A DNA stretch of 42,316 nucleotides from Chara braunii (lineage: Eukaryota; Streptophyta; Charophyceae; Charales; Characeae). The stretch covers positions 380,287-422,602 of the forward strand of contig BFEA01000885.1 in the NCBI GenBank assembly GCA_003427395.1, written 5' to 3'. A program made the position numbers and the translations under genes. The notes beneath the pieces are model-generated. The model saw only the letters and a list, made by a program, of their open reading frames with translations, had not been told where the DNA came from and did no database searches. Below, piece by piece: positions 19,594 to 29,911 of the stretch (its first letter is position 1; the number at the start of each line of letters is the position of its first letter).

Positions 19594-21497
19594 TCCTACT
19601 GTCTGCTCGCTTTTGGGTTACGGATCATAGTGCAATATGCGATCACATGTCCCGGTGTGCCGCACTTAAGACATTGCGCATTGTCCATGCGCTCCCGCCA
19701 AGTCTCGCGAGTCATTCCCATCTTCAACCATGGCTTCCCGTCGGCAATGCCAGGGTGCCATGGGAACGGTCTCAGTTTCTTCCCTTTAGCATTTTCGGGT
19801 GGCCCTCCCTTGGTGGCCACAACAGCAGTGACTTCCCCCTACCCGGAGTCACTGTTGTTATCCTTATCTTCTAATGGCCACTTTTCCACTGTGTCGTCGT
19901 CGAAGACGACAAGGGTGAGGTCCTCGCGCTTTTGTCGCCAGAGAATTCGTTTCCCATTGTACGGCCTTCCTCCTCCTCCTCCTCCAGACTTAACTATGGC
20001 TGCATAGGAGTTTTTGACTTGACAAGTCATTTGCTCCCTTTGCAGAGAAAGGTCGGGAAATTGCCTATAGTTGTATTTTCCTCACTTCGCTTCGGCGACC
20101 AAGTGTTCCCGGGCGGGCTCAGACAACGCGCGGGAGTAGATGTATAGCACTTGGTTGTCTTGCAGGTTCAATCCTGGAACCTACAGCAATCGATCGACTT
20201 CACGGGACAAAGCTTCGATCGACGTCCAATGCTTTTGACCAATTGATGTTAATTGGTCAAACGCCTTATCGGTCGTCGTCTTATCGAGAAAACGGTCCTC
20301 GATATTTGCCAAGAACTGTTTCATTGTCAGGGTCTTTGCCCATTCGCCGATGTCTTCGAACCCCGCGGCATTAGCATCAGCCAACACCCATTGTTTGGCC
20401 TCACCACCCATGCAAGAGGTAGTGAAAGCAACTTGGGACTCCGGCTCAACCGGAGTGGTGCTCACATACGTTTGGATTTCGACAATCCAAAGTAACAGAC
20501 TCTCGTCTTCCTTGTTACTAAACGTAAAAGGCAGTTTCATTTTCACTTTCTCTTTCTTCTTTGGCTTCTTCGGTTCTACGCTTGTTTTACCCGGAGTTGT
20601 TGAAGAAGGAGACTTGGGAGAAGGAGACGAATGAGAAGAGTTAGACGGAGAGGATGGTGGACTCGGTGGTCCATTCCCATTGGTCGTAGTCTGAATTGTT
20701 GGTCCAGCAGACTTCATAGCATCTCCTATCAACTTTCTCACTTTTTTCTTGTCTTCTTTTTCTTCTTGTTTTTCCTTACCCTCTATCTGGTTCTTTCCTT
20801 TCACAATATTTGTGATGGTTCGTAATCCTACAACAATCTCATCTAGCTGAGTTTGCCGCCTGTCGATTTTCTCTTCCAGAAAGGTAAGGTATGTCACAAT
20901 ATGAGACAGCGTATGTGACATGTCAGTCTGTTCTCCAACTTCTGTTCCAATTACGTGTCTAATTTCTTTAACTCTTTGTCCTCTTCTTTGTTCATGTTCT
21001 CTTCTTCTGGCCAATTCTTCTTTTTTCTTTTCTTCTGCGACCAGTGTTTCTTTCAACTGCTGGATATTTGCATCAATTAAAGCCTCAATTACTTTTGGCT
21101 TAGTCTCGCCTTTACGAGTCGCTTCCATTATTTCTTCCAGCTGCTTCAAGGCAAACTGGTCCAGCGCCTGATGACACTGGGCAATCAGTTTGGAGACTTC
21201 AGTCCCGGCTGCCACAACCTCCACAGTTGTGATAGATTTCTTCAGACGGTCTTCGGCCGTCTGTAAATCAAATATATCACGGATGTGTTGTTCAGCATCC
21301 AGTCCAGACAATTGTATTTCGGTCAACAACTGGTTCCACAAAGCCAACAGTTTCTGTTTCCTAGTCTCAGCCTGCATCCGAGTCTTAGGCTCAGATGGTC
21401 CTTCGCCCACGGAGAGCGTGATCGGAATGGGAAACACGAATGTGGTCACAAATCTCGTCAAAATAGACTTCTGCAAACATTTCCAGAAGTAAGACAT
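19594..21497 (-). pseudogene. Chromovirus B gag with zinc knuckle, interrupted by stops
   Basis: Gag forms the particle that packages element RNA. The ATG at 21497 (MSYFWKCLQ) opens a 438-residue stretch with an alpha-helical N-terminal part rich in Glu/Lys/Gln, probably coiled coil (residues 90-250), then a Ser/Pro-rich linker (about 280-320), and a capsid-like region (LPFTFSNKEDESLLLWIVEIQ). The same frame continues past a TAG at 20181 (LYIYSRALSEPAREHL), a TGA at about 20082 and a TAG at about 19839. It then reaches the CCHC knuckle CLKCGTPGHVIAYC near 19640. The collinearity beyond the stops shows they are recent lesions. The first stop fits CAG to TAG. Confidence 0.88.
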
Positions 21498-22461
21498 TTT
21501 CGGAGGACAGAAACAAGAAAATTCGTCGGCCAGGTTGTTCTACCGCAAAAATAAATAAAAGAGACAATAATTTTAACGGTCACCCGAACTAGATTCACAC
21601 TATCTGAACAAAAAGTTTTAATAATAAGGAACATGAATTTTACTAATTCTGATTGCTGTTCTAATTTCAATGTGATGACGTTCTATTCTATTTCAGGTAC
21701 CGCGACTCAGGCCAGCATGATCATCAACACACACAAGTACATAGGCACACAACACAGCACAAGACAACAGGTAAGCCCGCCAACAATATCACAATAATAG
21801 TTAGCGTTCTTCCCTTGCTGCTACTTCTCCTTCAGTCCTGTATGATCAACACCCAATCTGACGTTTGGTACCACAGCCACGTTAGTCTTCTAGTCGTGCT
21901 GCTTCGGTCATCAGAATGCAAGTCTTTCTTAGGCACAACCGTGCCTGCCACGTGTCACCCCTGGCATGCCAACTCAGCAACTCGAAGAGTATGCCAGGTC
22001 AGCATGTCCAATCATAGTCATCAATGGGGTGCATGTCAGCAATGTGCGTTGATGTCATCGGTCACTTTCCTGCCTGCCACGTGTATCCCCTGGTGTGCTA
22101 ACACAACAACGCTTGAGTCTGCCACGTCAGCACTATGGTCCAATCAGCAACATCAGTGGAATACACGTCACGAGCGGTACCAGCTCGTCGTACAATGCCA
22201 CGTAAGCCAGGTAATGGAGTGCCACGTCAGAAATGCCACGTCAGCACTCCTTAACAGTCACCTGGCCACGTCAGCAGTGTCGTCCCGATCGCAGATGCGG
22301 TCGATCGGAATCTGGATCGCAATGCGATCCTGATGGTCTTCCCTTGTCGAGATACCAATGCCACGTCAACACCTGACGTGCGCTGTCCCTCTCTTGTCCA
22401 CGTCACCACTTCCACCGTCGTCATACAAGTCGTCGTCGTTCGTCACATCATCGGAAGTATA
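21498..22461 (-). promoter_or_regulatory. Chromovirus B leader with an array of ACGT-core motifs
   Basis: The untranslated leader between primer site and gag contains about a dozen ACGT-core words. GCCACGTCAG is exact at 22121, 22221, 22235 and 22265. Variants include GCCACGTGT (21948, 22077), GCCACGTAAG (about 22197), GCCACGTCAA (about 22360) and CCACGTCAC (about 22398). GCCACGTCAG recurs in the LTR (22909, 22937). ACGT cores are known binding sites of plant bZIP factors. I infer possible regulatory function from clustering. The 21498-21800 part holds nothing recognised. Confidence 0.6.
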
Positions 22462-22473
22462 GCTTTGATACCA
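22462..22473 (-). promoter_or_regulatory. Chromovirus B primer-binding site (initiator Met tRNA)
   Basis: On the minus strand, three bases after the 5' LTR, the sequence is TGGTATCAAAGC. It matches the complement of the plant initiator-Met tRNA 3' end (TGGTATCAGAGC) at 11 of 12 positions. Confidence 0.9.
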
Positions 22474-22476
22474 AAT

Positions 22477-23493
22477 TGCAATGAACCCAGATGGCGAAGA
22501 TACTTGTCAACAATGCCATCCCATATAGATATCAACCTGTTGATGAATGTCAAATAATCATAATTGTGTCCAAATAGAATAAGATGGGAAATCATACACA
22601 GACGAAGGAGATAGAGGGGAGAATAGACTGAGAGGGGAGAAATCAACAATGCCCACTCCTGCTTCGGGCTCCCTCCTATCTCGCCACCTCAATAATCAAT
22701 AACCCGAACACAAATCTGAAGTTCTCTCTCAATGTGCCACCTGGCACGTCAGCTTGTCCTCATCAGCAAACTGGAGAATGTCGACATCAAGATATCAGGT
22801 ACGTATCTACGATAACCCCACAGTCTTGATCTCCTTCTGAAGTGACGATGAATCAGAACAACACTATCAATCGCGTAGCCCTGCCACATTAGAGTACATG
22901 TGGCAGCAGCCACGTCAGCGGCGGCGCATGGCAGCTGCCACGTCAGCATGCCAAGAAGACAATTGCCAGCCAGCCACCATGCCAGCCANCAGCGCGTCAC
23001 CGTCTCTTCTCATATGCAAGCATAGAGCCAGCGTCCCGCCAGTGTCGCAGCGTCGCACCAGCGTCAAAGTCAACGCGTGAAGTCAGCATTGCCGCAAAGA
23101 CTGAACGAATGTCAAAGCTAGGAAGTCAGCTCTTATGTAGTGTTGACGCGGGGTCTGGACCCCGGATGCTGTATCCCGCAGTCGTCCAGATCTCAATGCG
23201 AATGAGGGTCCAGATTGGCCTGAAATTGAATTCCCTCCGCCCTGGATGTTGTCTGGGTACCTGCGCACAACAAGTGAGTGTATCCAACCAAGGGCCTGGG
23301 TGCGGTACCTTTGACTCTAGAGTTGACTTTGACTCTTGAATTTCCTGTGTGCAGCATTCGGTCACACAGCCATACTCGACAGACTCAGGCCTGGGCGTGT
23401 CTTGGTCACACAACCTAGTGTAGACCAACTCAGATCTGCGTTTCCTGGGGCTAAATTCTGAGCCCTAGGCTACTTCTGAACAGGGTTACTGCA
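22477..23493 (-). repeat. Chromovirus B 5' LTR (1017 bp, complete)
   Basis: On the minus strand it begins TGCAGTAACC and ends TTCATTGCA, followed by the primer site. It matches the split 3' LTR along its whole length. It carries two GCCACGTCAG motifs. One N is present at 22988. The outer edge abuts GGTGG (23494-23498). Confidence 0.93.
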
Positions 23494-23623
23494 GGTGGGT
23501 TGGGGTCCGTGATTGAAATGGACCCCATTAAGATAGACCAATTTGGCGATTTTTATCTTTTTATGGGCGCAAATGACCCAAAAATTTTGTGCCATATGGA
23601 GAACCCACAAAAAAAAAAAAAAA

Positions 23624-23659
<36 letters not shown>

Positions 23660-24364
23660 CGTTTGGAGGGCCGGACATACTGTCTCCTGCGGACGTCTCC
23701 CAAGTTGTCCGACCGGACAAGTCGAACATCGAGAGGGGTCTCGAACGTCCGCCCTGGTAAGCTAGTTTTGTAGCGAATCTTTCTAAGCATGAAAACTCGC
23801 TGAAATTGGCATATGTTTCCCGTTGGCCCACAAGTAGTACAGCGGTAAGCTAGTAGATTGGGGTGCCGCACATTTCCCGTTGGGCCCCAAGTGCCAAAAA
23901 AATTGAGAATGAGACAAATCAGCGCAGCATTTATTTCACCACCTAACAATTTTTTATATATTTTTTTAAAACAATATGTGGAACGATCACTACCAAATCT
24001 ACAAACCCTCCAATTTTCAGAGTTTTCAAGGCATTCTTTTGAGCGTGGAAATTTGTGGAAGTCAGGGTACTTTTTTTTTTGGCCCACGCATTGTAGAGTG
24101 GCAAACGTGGAAAATGTGACGAATTGGCGCATCATTTATTTAATGGTCTATTTTTTTTTTCTTCATTTTTCTAATATTTTTCCCGGAAAGATTACGACCT
24201 AATCTACAAGATCTCAATATTCAATTTTTTTATTTTATTTTTATGGCTGCGGAAAATTGCCTAAGTTGGCACTGGAAAAGTGGGGGACTGGACCCGCTTG
24301 TGCCTACCAATCGGCACCCCGCCTAAAATCTCGCTCCTAACTCACCGGATTGTCATTTTTGGGT
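23494..24364. other. Right arm of the TTAA transposon, non-coding
   Basis: A15-CC-T34 at 23609-23659 can fold back on itself. Two diverged copies of the subterminal block seen in the left arm lie at about 23900-24040 and 24100-24225 (ATCTACAAACCCTCCAATTT; CATTTATTTAATGG). Apparent open frames only translate homopolymers. No transposase is present. Confidence 0.65.
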
Positions 24365-24382
24365 GTCGGGTAGAGCGGTGGT
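24365..24382 (-). repeat. Right terminal inverted repeat of the TTAA transposon
   Basis: Its reverse complement is ACCACCGCTCTACCCGAC. It is followed by TTAA at 24383-24386 and then by chromovirus C RNase H sequence. Confidence 0.85.
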
Positions 24383-24386
24383 TTAA

Positions 24387-25290
24387 TCCATTTCAAAGTC
24401 TCATGGTCTGAGATAATTTTGAAATGGTGACCGAAGAGGTAGTGTTTCCAGTGGTCTAGTGCAAGCAATGATAGAAAATATGAGAACAAACTTATGGTAG
24501 TACGACGCGAGACCAAGCAAGGGGCATGCCCGGTTGAGGCCAGTTGCGAATGACCTAAACTTGGGTTGCCTCCGACTCAATGCCCGCAGCAAACAACCGA
24601 TGTCCAAGGCAGACGACGTTGTCCTTCCCAAACTCGTATTTTCCTAAGTTGAGATGGAGCTTTGTTTTCTTGAAAATTTAGATCTTCCTCAAGATGTCTC
24701 ATGTGCTCTTCTATTGATTTGCTGAAGATCAGAATGTCGTTTCGGTAAACAACAACAAATCGATTGATCTGGTCATGAAACACTTTGTCCATGAGACTTT
24801 GAAAGGTAGTCGGTGCATTCGTGAGACCAAAGTGCATAACAGTAAAATCATACAGCCCATGACGAGTCTTGAATGCAGTCTTATGCTGGTCCGCAAGATC
24901 GACTTCAATCTGGTGGTAACCAGACTTGAGATTGATCTTGGAGAAGATCTTGCACCCACCTACAACATCTAGCAAATCATTAATGTGTGGCAATGGGTAT
25001 CAATTCTTTCTTGTTATTCTAATTGATCCGTGGCGCTAGTCAATACACATCGGGAGTTTGTCTCCTTTCTTGGGGACAAACAAAACTGGTGCACCAAATT
25101 CAGACTCTCTGGGTCTAATCCACCCCTTTCAATCTTTTCGTCGATTTCTTTTCGAAGTACCTCTAACTCACCGGGTCCCATGCGGTACCCACAACCCTTT
25201 GGAGGAGCGACACCTTTTATCAACTCGATTTCGTGTTGGACCTGGCACACGGGAACTCCACGTGGTTCGACCAGGTGCAAGGAAGACGAG
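24387..25290 (-). pseudogene. Chromovirus C reverse transcriptase and RNase H start, catalytically dead
   Basis: On the minus strand, 25280-25014 reads HEIELIKGVAPPKGCGYRM then PGELEVLRKEIDEKI. 24993-24577 reads [46 protein letters not shown] and FVVVYRNDILIFSK. Motif A has Asn for the catalytic Asp (INLKSGY for IDLKSGY), and motif C is YRND instead of YLDD, so two of the three catalytic Asp residues are lost. After GLASYYHKFVLIFSIIA the text jumps to ALDHWKHYLFGHHFKIISDHETLKW: the tether and the first half of RNase H are deleted. It ends at the TTAA of the nested transposon. Confidence 0.85.
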
Positions 25291-25850
25291 CAATTGTAGA
25301 TAACCTTTGTGAGACCTGCCTACTTTTGCGGCATGTCATACTTATACTTTGTGTGATATGACTACTTTTATTCCCTTTACTTCTACTTTTGCGCCAACTT
25401 CTAATCCAAGTGATTCCACTTCAACTTTTGTTGTCCGGACTGATTGTCTGCATCTTATTCTAATTCTCCGCCCCCCAAAATCCCAGGAAATATCCAAAGA
25501 CTCCTCAACCGTTTCCTTGATGTTGAGCACGTCGTTGTTTCATCTCAGCCCAATGCTCTAGGTGACAGTGGAAGTCAATCTTCTGGGATTCCTCCCAATG
25601 ATCAACATAAAGAACATGACAAGCGTCAGCCGTGGAATCAGCAGGTGATGGGGCTTGAAAGTGACAATGGAAGTCAATCTTCTGGGATTCCTCCCAAGGA
25701 TCAAGATAAAGAACATGACAAGCGCCAGCCGTGGAATCAACAGGCGATGGGGCTTCAAGAGATGACTACTGAATTGAATCAGGTTCCTTAGAGGAACTGC
25801 CACTTACGGTTCATTCTTCCCTGTTGTAGAGTGTGTTGACGACAACCCTA
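25291..25850 (-). pseudogene. Chromovirus C region between gag and RT, no protease motif recognised
   Basis: By position this should hold the protease, but no D-S/T-G motif or I-L-G-M-D-W block could be identified on the minus strand. It contains an internal 99-bp tandem duplication. It may be a spacer of this family or too degraded to read. Confidence 0.45.
25562..25759. repeat. 99-bp tandem duplication
   Basis: Two units starting at 25562 and 25661 share GGAAGTCAATCTTCTGGGAT, AAAGAACATGACAAGCG and GCCGTGGAATCA with few differences. The length is a multiple of three, so it keeps the frame on both strands. Confidence 0.92.
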
Positions 25851-26800
25851 CGCCCGATTTTGGCTTCCTTGCAGCCTATAACATTCTTGGACTTTATGTC
25901 CCAATTTTCTGGCAATGCAGGTAAACCCCCTTCTTGACCCTAGCCTTCCAATCAGCCTCACTGATCCGTAGGTCCACCAAAGGTTCGGCGGAAGCATTCT
26001 CCTGGCAATTTGGCTCCTGTGGGGAGTTGGACAAAGTTCTTCCTTGAGTTTCGGTTCGGTCCCTTTGTATTGGTAGACCTTCCAAAACATTGAAATTTTC
26101 TTCTTCATTATAATCTCAAACCCATGGGCTAATGCTCTTGGTCGTCATCAAGAGTGGGGTCATTTGCATAGGCCTCCTCTTCGGCCTCCAACAGGTCAAG
26201 TGCATTGAGACAGTTGCTAAACTGTATGTTGCCTGTGGGCTTCTTGCCACCTGTTGTGGAAACGAGGTCTTGTGTCTCAAGGCGGACTACATCCTGTATA
26301 AGGGAAAGCCAGTTCGTATAGCCAACGATTTCTTTGTCTAGGCGATGAGTGTAAGTAGGAGCCGTACCTTTCCACATCCAAGCATGATTGATCAATCATC
26401 TCCAATCCGGGAGTAGCAAATAGTTTGCCTAGATACGATTGAAGGTTTTGCATAGAGCTCGGCCACTTGTTCTGTTTCAGATGGTCAAGTTTATCCCTTA
26501 CCCTTTATACTGTTTGATGAGGATCTCCTTGAGCGTGGTAACTGGCGTGGCTTGAAGCCACTGCGTCAGATTTATCTTTGTATACCCAGCTCGCATAACT
26601 TGGACTTCTAAAAAGCCCCGTACTACAGGTCCGACATTCGTCCCCATGATCAGGGACGTGTCACCGACTCTGTTCCCAGCACGTTGAAGTAGGTTCTCAT
26701 AAATTTGATTCAGGACTTAATGTCGTCCTTGCCATCATACTTGGATGGTATCTGAACCGCCTTCCTGTCCACAAAGTGACTGTTGTAGCTGTGACCAGCG
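25851..26800 (-). pseudogene. Chromovirus C gag remnant with degenerate zinc knuckle
   Basis: Read on the minus strand in shifting frames. Near 26790-26400 it is capsid-like (FLEVQVMRAGYTKINLTQWL, ATPVTTLKEILI). 26395-26129 reads HRLDKEIVGYTNW ... GNIQFSNCLNALDLLEAEEEAY. 26108-25848 contains ISEADWKARVKKGVYLHCQK and IGHKVQECYRLQG. The last resembles a CCHC knuckle whose first Cys is gone. Several stops and frameshifts break it. The assignment rests on position upstream of RT and on the knuckle. Confidence 0.65.
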
Positions 26801-27481
26801 CATCCGCTGGTTCTGATCTTGGCGTTCCCACTAGGGCTGGGGGGTTGGCCCAGCCTTGGTGCTTATCAGTGCTGTCTGGTCCAAGTTGCCCTCGATATTG
26901 GTAGGGTGATGGTCCTTAGTGCTGGCCGGACTCAGGTAGGATGATAGTAGGGACAGGGTGTGCGCTGGGAGTGTTAACGTGGTGATAGGTGGGGTAGGTG
27001 GCCTATCGTGTCAGGACAACCATTGGCTGCCACTGCCAGCAATCACTGTGGGTCTGATCCTTGGCCTTTACAACACCCTGGGCTTTTCAAGAAAAAAAAT
27101 AAAATAAAAATCTCCTAGCCGGAGTGGCAATACATTTGGACTAGAGAGCAACCAATAAAAAACAAAATAAAAAAATCAGATGAGAGTTCTGATTCAGCGT
27201 CTCAGCCTGATCAGATGAAGTACGAGATCCCCTCGAGCTTAATCTGATCAGTTACGTGAACCTACATCAAATCAGACATCGAGCAAAGACATGAAGCAAT
27301 GGAGAATTGAGTGGCGTATAAGGTGCAGGCCAAGCGCCGGACTGTGCGGTAGAGTCTGCAAAACATCTCAGCCTAGATCCCCTCGACAGCGAATGCTCTA
27401 ACCAATAGTGTAAACTCCAAGTTCCAGCCAGAAAGAGAATGCGAATTGTCCGATCTTGTGAAGGGGAGATTTTGAAAGAAA
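26801..27481. other. No gene seen
   Basis: It contains two copies of a short word pair (GATCCCCTCGA next to CTCAGCCT, near 27200-27240 and 27365-27385) and A-rich tracts at 27090-27175. It may include the leader of chromovirus C. No coding sequence was recognised. Confidence 0.4.
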
Positions 27482-27699
27482 GGGGGGGGGGGGGGGGNAT
27501 ATTTTCGAAAGAAGAAGGGAAAAAGAAAAACAAAAAAAGTGAATAACGTCAACAGATTTGGGCCTAATGGGCGCTTCTTGCTTTGGGCTGGTCCTACTGG
27601 GTACCTATGGGTCCCACGCAGGCTGTGACCGGGTCCCAACCAAAAGGAGTCCCACATGGACCTACTGAAAAACGAAATTCAACTTCAGAGAGAACCTAC
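27482..27699 (+). repeat. Duplicated host segment, first unit (left part)
   Basis: A G-run with one N (27482-27498) is followed by ATATTTTCGAAAGAA and sequence that recurs at about 33494-33703 with high identity (TTTGGGCCTAATGGGCGCTT, CAGGCTGTGACCGGGTCCCA). Element A1 was inserted into this unit at CTAC, and the rest of the unit resumes at 33412. Confidence 0.85.
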
Positions 27700-28640
27700 T
27701 GCGAGGCACAAGGCCTCGATAAGCCCCACTGGGCCCTATTTGCAACAGCGCCGGCCGCCCTAAGTGAAGGCAGGCCCGACAGACCTTCAGATCCCTACTT
27801 TGGACTACTTCGCAACTAGGGAAAATTCAGGCAGTTGCGCTGCGCCAGTTGGTTGGAAGCGCCCAGGCCCTGGCTTCCTTTATCAAATGCATCTGAGTCA
27901 GGCCCTGGGTGAGATTCGCAGCATAGGCCCAACTCAAGTTGCAGGCAGTTGGGCACAGGTAACTATCAGCAGTCCTGGGCCAATTCGTTTGGTCTGTGCC
28001 TAGGTCTACCGGGGCCTACCAGAAGCTTCTTGGGAAAGGCCCAGCACAGCCTCGGACAGGACGCAGGCAGGCCACTTCCATATAGCAAAGGGCCTGCCTC
28101 CGCATTGTACATTCGGGTGCTGGCTGCATGCTGCGCAAGCGCTGCTACGCTGAAGCTGGCTGGCGCTCACGCGCTCATGGGCGAGCGGGAAGGAGCAGGC
28201 AGCCATAGCCGAGCTGCGCTGCTGTGAGCTGGGTGTGGCGCAGGGTGGTCCTTGGGTGCNNGTGGCATCTGTGCGTTGGGGAACGAGGTTGTGAGTGAAG
28301 CGAGAGACATACCTGGTGCTGGAAGTGTGCGGCATTGGCCGCTATCTGCTCGTACTTCGGTGAAGCTGTTGACGTCATCCGGCGGCATTGTAGAGTAGGC
28401 TAGATATGATCTGCCATCTGTAGTCTGGGCGCCGAGCGCCAGATAGGATATCAACATTGGTTCTTCGTTGATGATGATGATGAGACTATTCCAGCATTGT
28501 CAATTATGAGCGTTTGGTGTACTCTTATTTGGTGAAATTCGTGATGCAATTCTGCCCTTGGTTCGAGGTCACGACTATCTGTCTTATGTGTATGATGCTG
28601 TTTTGATTGCTGAAGTTCGCTATCGCTCATCTTCCTTGCA
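27700..28640 (+). repeat. Chromovirus A1 5' LTR
   Basis: It begins TGCGAGGCACAAGG and ends CTTCCTTGCA, giving a 7-bp imperfect terminal inverted repeat (TGCGAGG/CCTTGCA). It carries two Ns (28260-28261). It matches the 3' LTR from end to end with scattered substitutions and small gaps. Confidence 0.95.
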
Positions 28641-28643
28641 ATT

Positions 28644-28655
28644 TGGTATCGGAGC
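28644..28655 (+). promoter_or_regulatory. Chromovirus A1 primer-binding site (initiator Met tRNA)
   Basis: TGGTATCGGAGC lies three bases after the LTR. One mismatch separates it from TGGTATCAGAGC. Confidence 0.9.
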
Positions 28656-29911
28656 TGTGGTACGTTGCGCTCATCTGGCGCTTGTCTTCTGCCTATGCGG
28701 TATATACATGCGGTCTGCTTGGTGAGTGAGGCCGTAGGGGGTGTGTAGTGAGGGGGGCGGAGACAAGGTGTGGCGACCCAGGAGGAGAGGGGATCACCAG
28801 GAAGGCTACGGTGTGTATATTGGGTGTTCGCAGTGTGATGAGAACTATCTGGTGGTTGATTGATGCGGAGGTGGAATGGCGAGATAATGCTGGTTGTGCC
28901 GATGCAGTGACTCGTCATCGCAATCGCCATCAGGTCATTTGGTGAGAATATTTGTGGTTGGGGGCAGCTATATTGAGGTATGTTGCTCTTAACCTTATCT
29001 GCCCTCTTCATCACTTCTTACGGTGAGGTTGCGAGTTCCTTCTTGAGAGTCCTCTCATTGTGAGGTGTCATGTGCGCTCAACCTTGAGAGTCGGCATTGT
29101 TCACATGGAGCATCTGGAAGGAGAGGGTGGTGCTTTCTGAAGGGCCCTGGACGGAGCACTGGGTCACCGTCACCATGCCAACCCATCGGGAGTAGAGCAC
29201 GCATGCTTTGCTGCTTTGTCCTTGTCTGCTTGCTACGCTCATAGAAGGGGTACTGAAGGGTCGGCCAGCCGTTTAGGAGAGACGAGTACCGGGCGTCTAT
29301 AAATAAACATCAGCTGGGGAAACCGTTGGCTGTGATCGTCGTCCTGCTGCGACGTAAAATAATTCCTGATGACACTTGGGGGTGGTCGTTAAATTGCCTT
29401 TGGATCAGCCAATTGGTGTAAGGCTCGCTGCAGGCGAGGATAAACACAGTGCAGGGCTGGCCAGCTCAGCAGCTACTCGGGGCACAGGGGTGGGCTGTGT
29501 GCACACCTTTAGTCACTCACGCCAAACCGGATTGCTCAGGGACGCTGACGTCAAGTGACAATTAAGGGGAATTGGGGAAGGGGTAGATTCCAGGTGATAA
29601 GTTCGAGTAAGATACCATGCTGTGAACAAACCAAACAAACGATTCTATTTTTATTTTTGGTTAGTTAGATGTACAACCATTTAACATCCGACAGACAACA
29701 TTAGGTAAAACTGCTTTCTGTTCCTTGTGCTTTCTGTATGCGGACTCATCAAAGCGAAATAGTTTGCGTTTGTAGGAATCTCAACTTACCTGTTGAACCC
29801 GAATGTTTAGTCTCTAACATAGCCGCCAATTATTTATTTATTGGTTTATACACTGTGTTGCGGTAGGCATCTGGAGTGACCTAGTGCAGGCTGTGTATAG
29901 TGTTGTAGCCT
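28656..29911 (+). other. Chromovirus A1 untranslated leader
   Basis: 1.26 kb between primer site and gag ATG without credible coding sequence. The part from about 29376 onward is shared with A2 (41241-41787, minus strand), including GATCAGCCAAT, GCAGGGCTGG, GTGGGC and GTGTGCACACC. A TATAAATA lies near 29298 and could be a second promoter, but nothing else supports this. Confidence 0.65.

Larger units (their letters stand above)
7551..23493 (-). mobile_element. Chromovirus B (Ty3/gypsy), full span including a nested 7.4-kb insert
   Basis: Complete boundaries can be placed. The ends are TG...CA, and the 5-bp duplication GGTGG lies at 7546-7550 and 23494-23498. On the minus strand the order is 5' LTR (23493-22477), primer site (22473-22462), leader, gag, protease, RT, RNase H, integrase plus chromodomain-like tail, polypurine tract, and 3' LTR (15946-15807 joined to 8430-7551). 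Without the nested insert the element is about 8.57 kb, a normal chromovirus size. The coding region is one disrupted polyprotein. The element interrupts the TTAA transposon. Confidence 0.9.
7112..24382. mobile_element. DNA transposon with 18-bp TIRs and TTAA duplications, interrupted by chromovirus B
   Basis: The left end reads ACCACCACCCTACCCGAC (7112-7129). The reverse complement of the right end (24365-24382) is ACCACCGCTCTACCCGAC, an 18-bp terminal inverted repeat with two mismatches. TTAA lies directly outside both ends (7108-7111 and 24383-24386), and the flanks read through in the RNase H of chromovirus C. Without the nested element the transposon is about 1.3 kb. It has no transposase-like frame, so it is non-autonomous. 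TTAA duplication is characteristic of the piggyBac superfamily, but the TIR does not begin with CCC. An alternative reading with a TA duplication and a TIR extended by one base is possible. Class assignment is therefore tentative; the existence of the insertion is well supported. Confidence 0.8.
24387..26800 (-). mobile_element. Chromovirus C, 5' portion (interrupted element)
   Basis: This is the upstream part of the oldest element of the nest: degraded gag, a region where protease is expected, RT, and the first remnant of RNase H. It is continued at 7111-5453. No LTR or primer site was recognised upstream of gag, so the 5' boundary is open. This copy is clearly more decayed than chromovirus B, which fits its being the outermost and oldest layer. 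Confidence 0.75.

Noticed and set aside
19510-20147. Plus-strand open frames of 165 and 95 codons
   Set aside because: They are antisense to chromovirus B gag and protease, whose minus-strand reading contains the zinc knuckle and is collinear across stops.
21640-21780. Possible plus-strand exon: TTCTAAT and TATTTCAG before 21712 and ACAACAGGTAAG near 21770
   Set aside because: The splice-site matches are good, but the segment lies antisense in the chromovirus B leader, and no coding sequence or second exon could be found.
27390-27425. tRNA D-arm-like ATTGGTTAGAGCA on the minus strand
   Set aside because: No acceptor, anticodon or T arm can be folded around it, and no B box follows.
28451-29014. 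Minus-strand 187-codon open frame beginning inside the A1 leader
   Set aside because: It runs through the primer site into the LTR, in antisense. The similar text in A2 reflects LTR identity, not a conserved protein.
29296-29303. TATAAATA in the A1 leader as an internal promoter
   Set aside because: It is an isolated match with no conserved counterpart, because A2 has lost this part of the leader.
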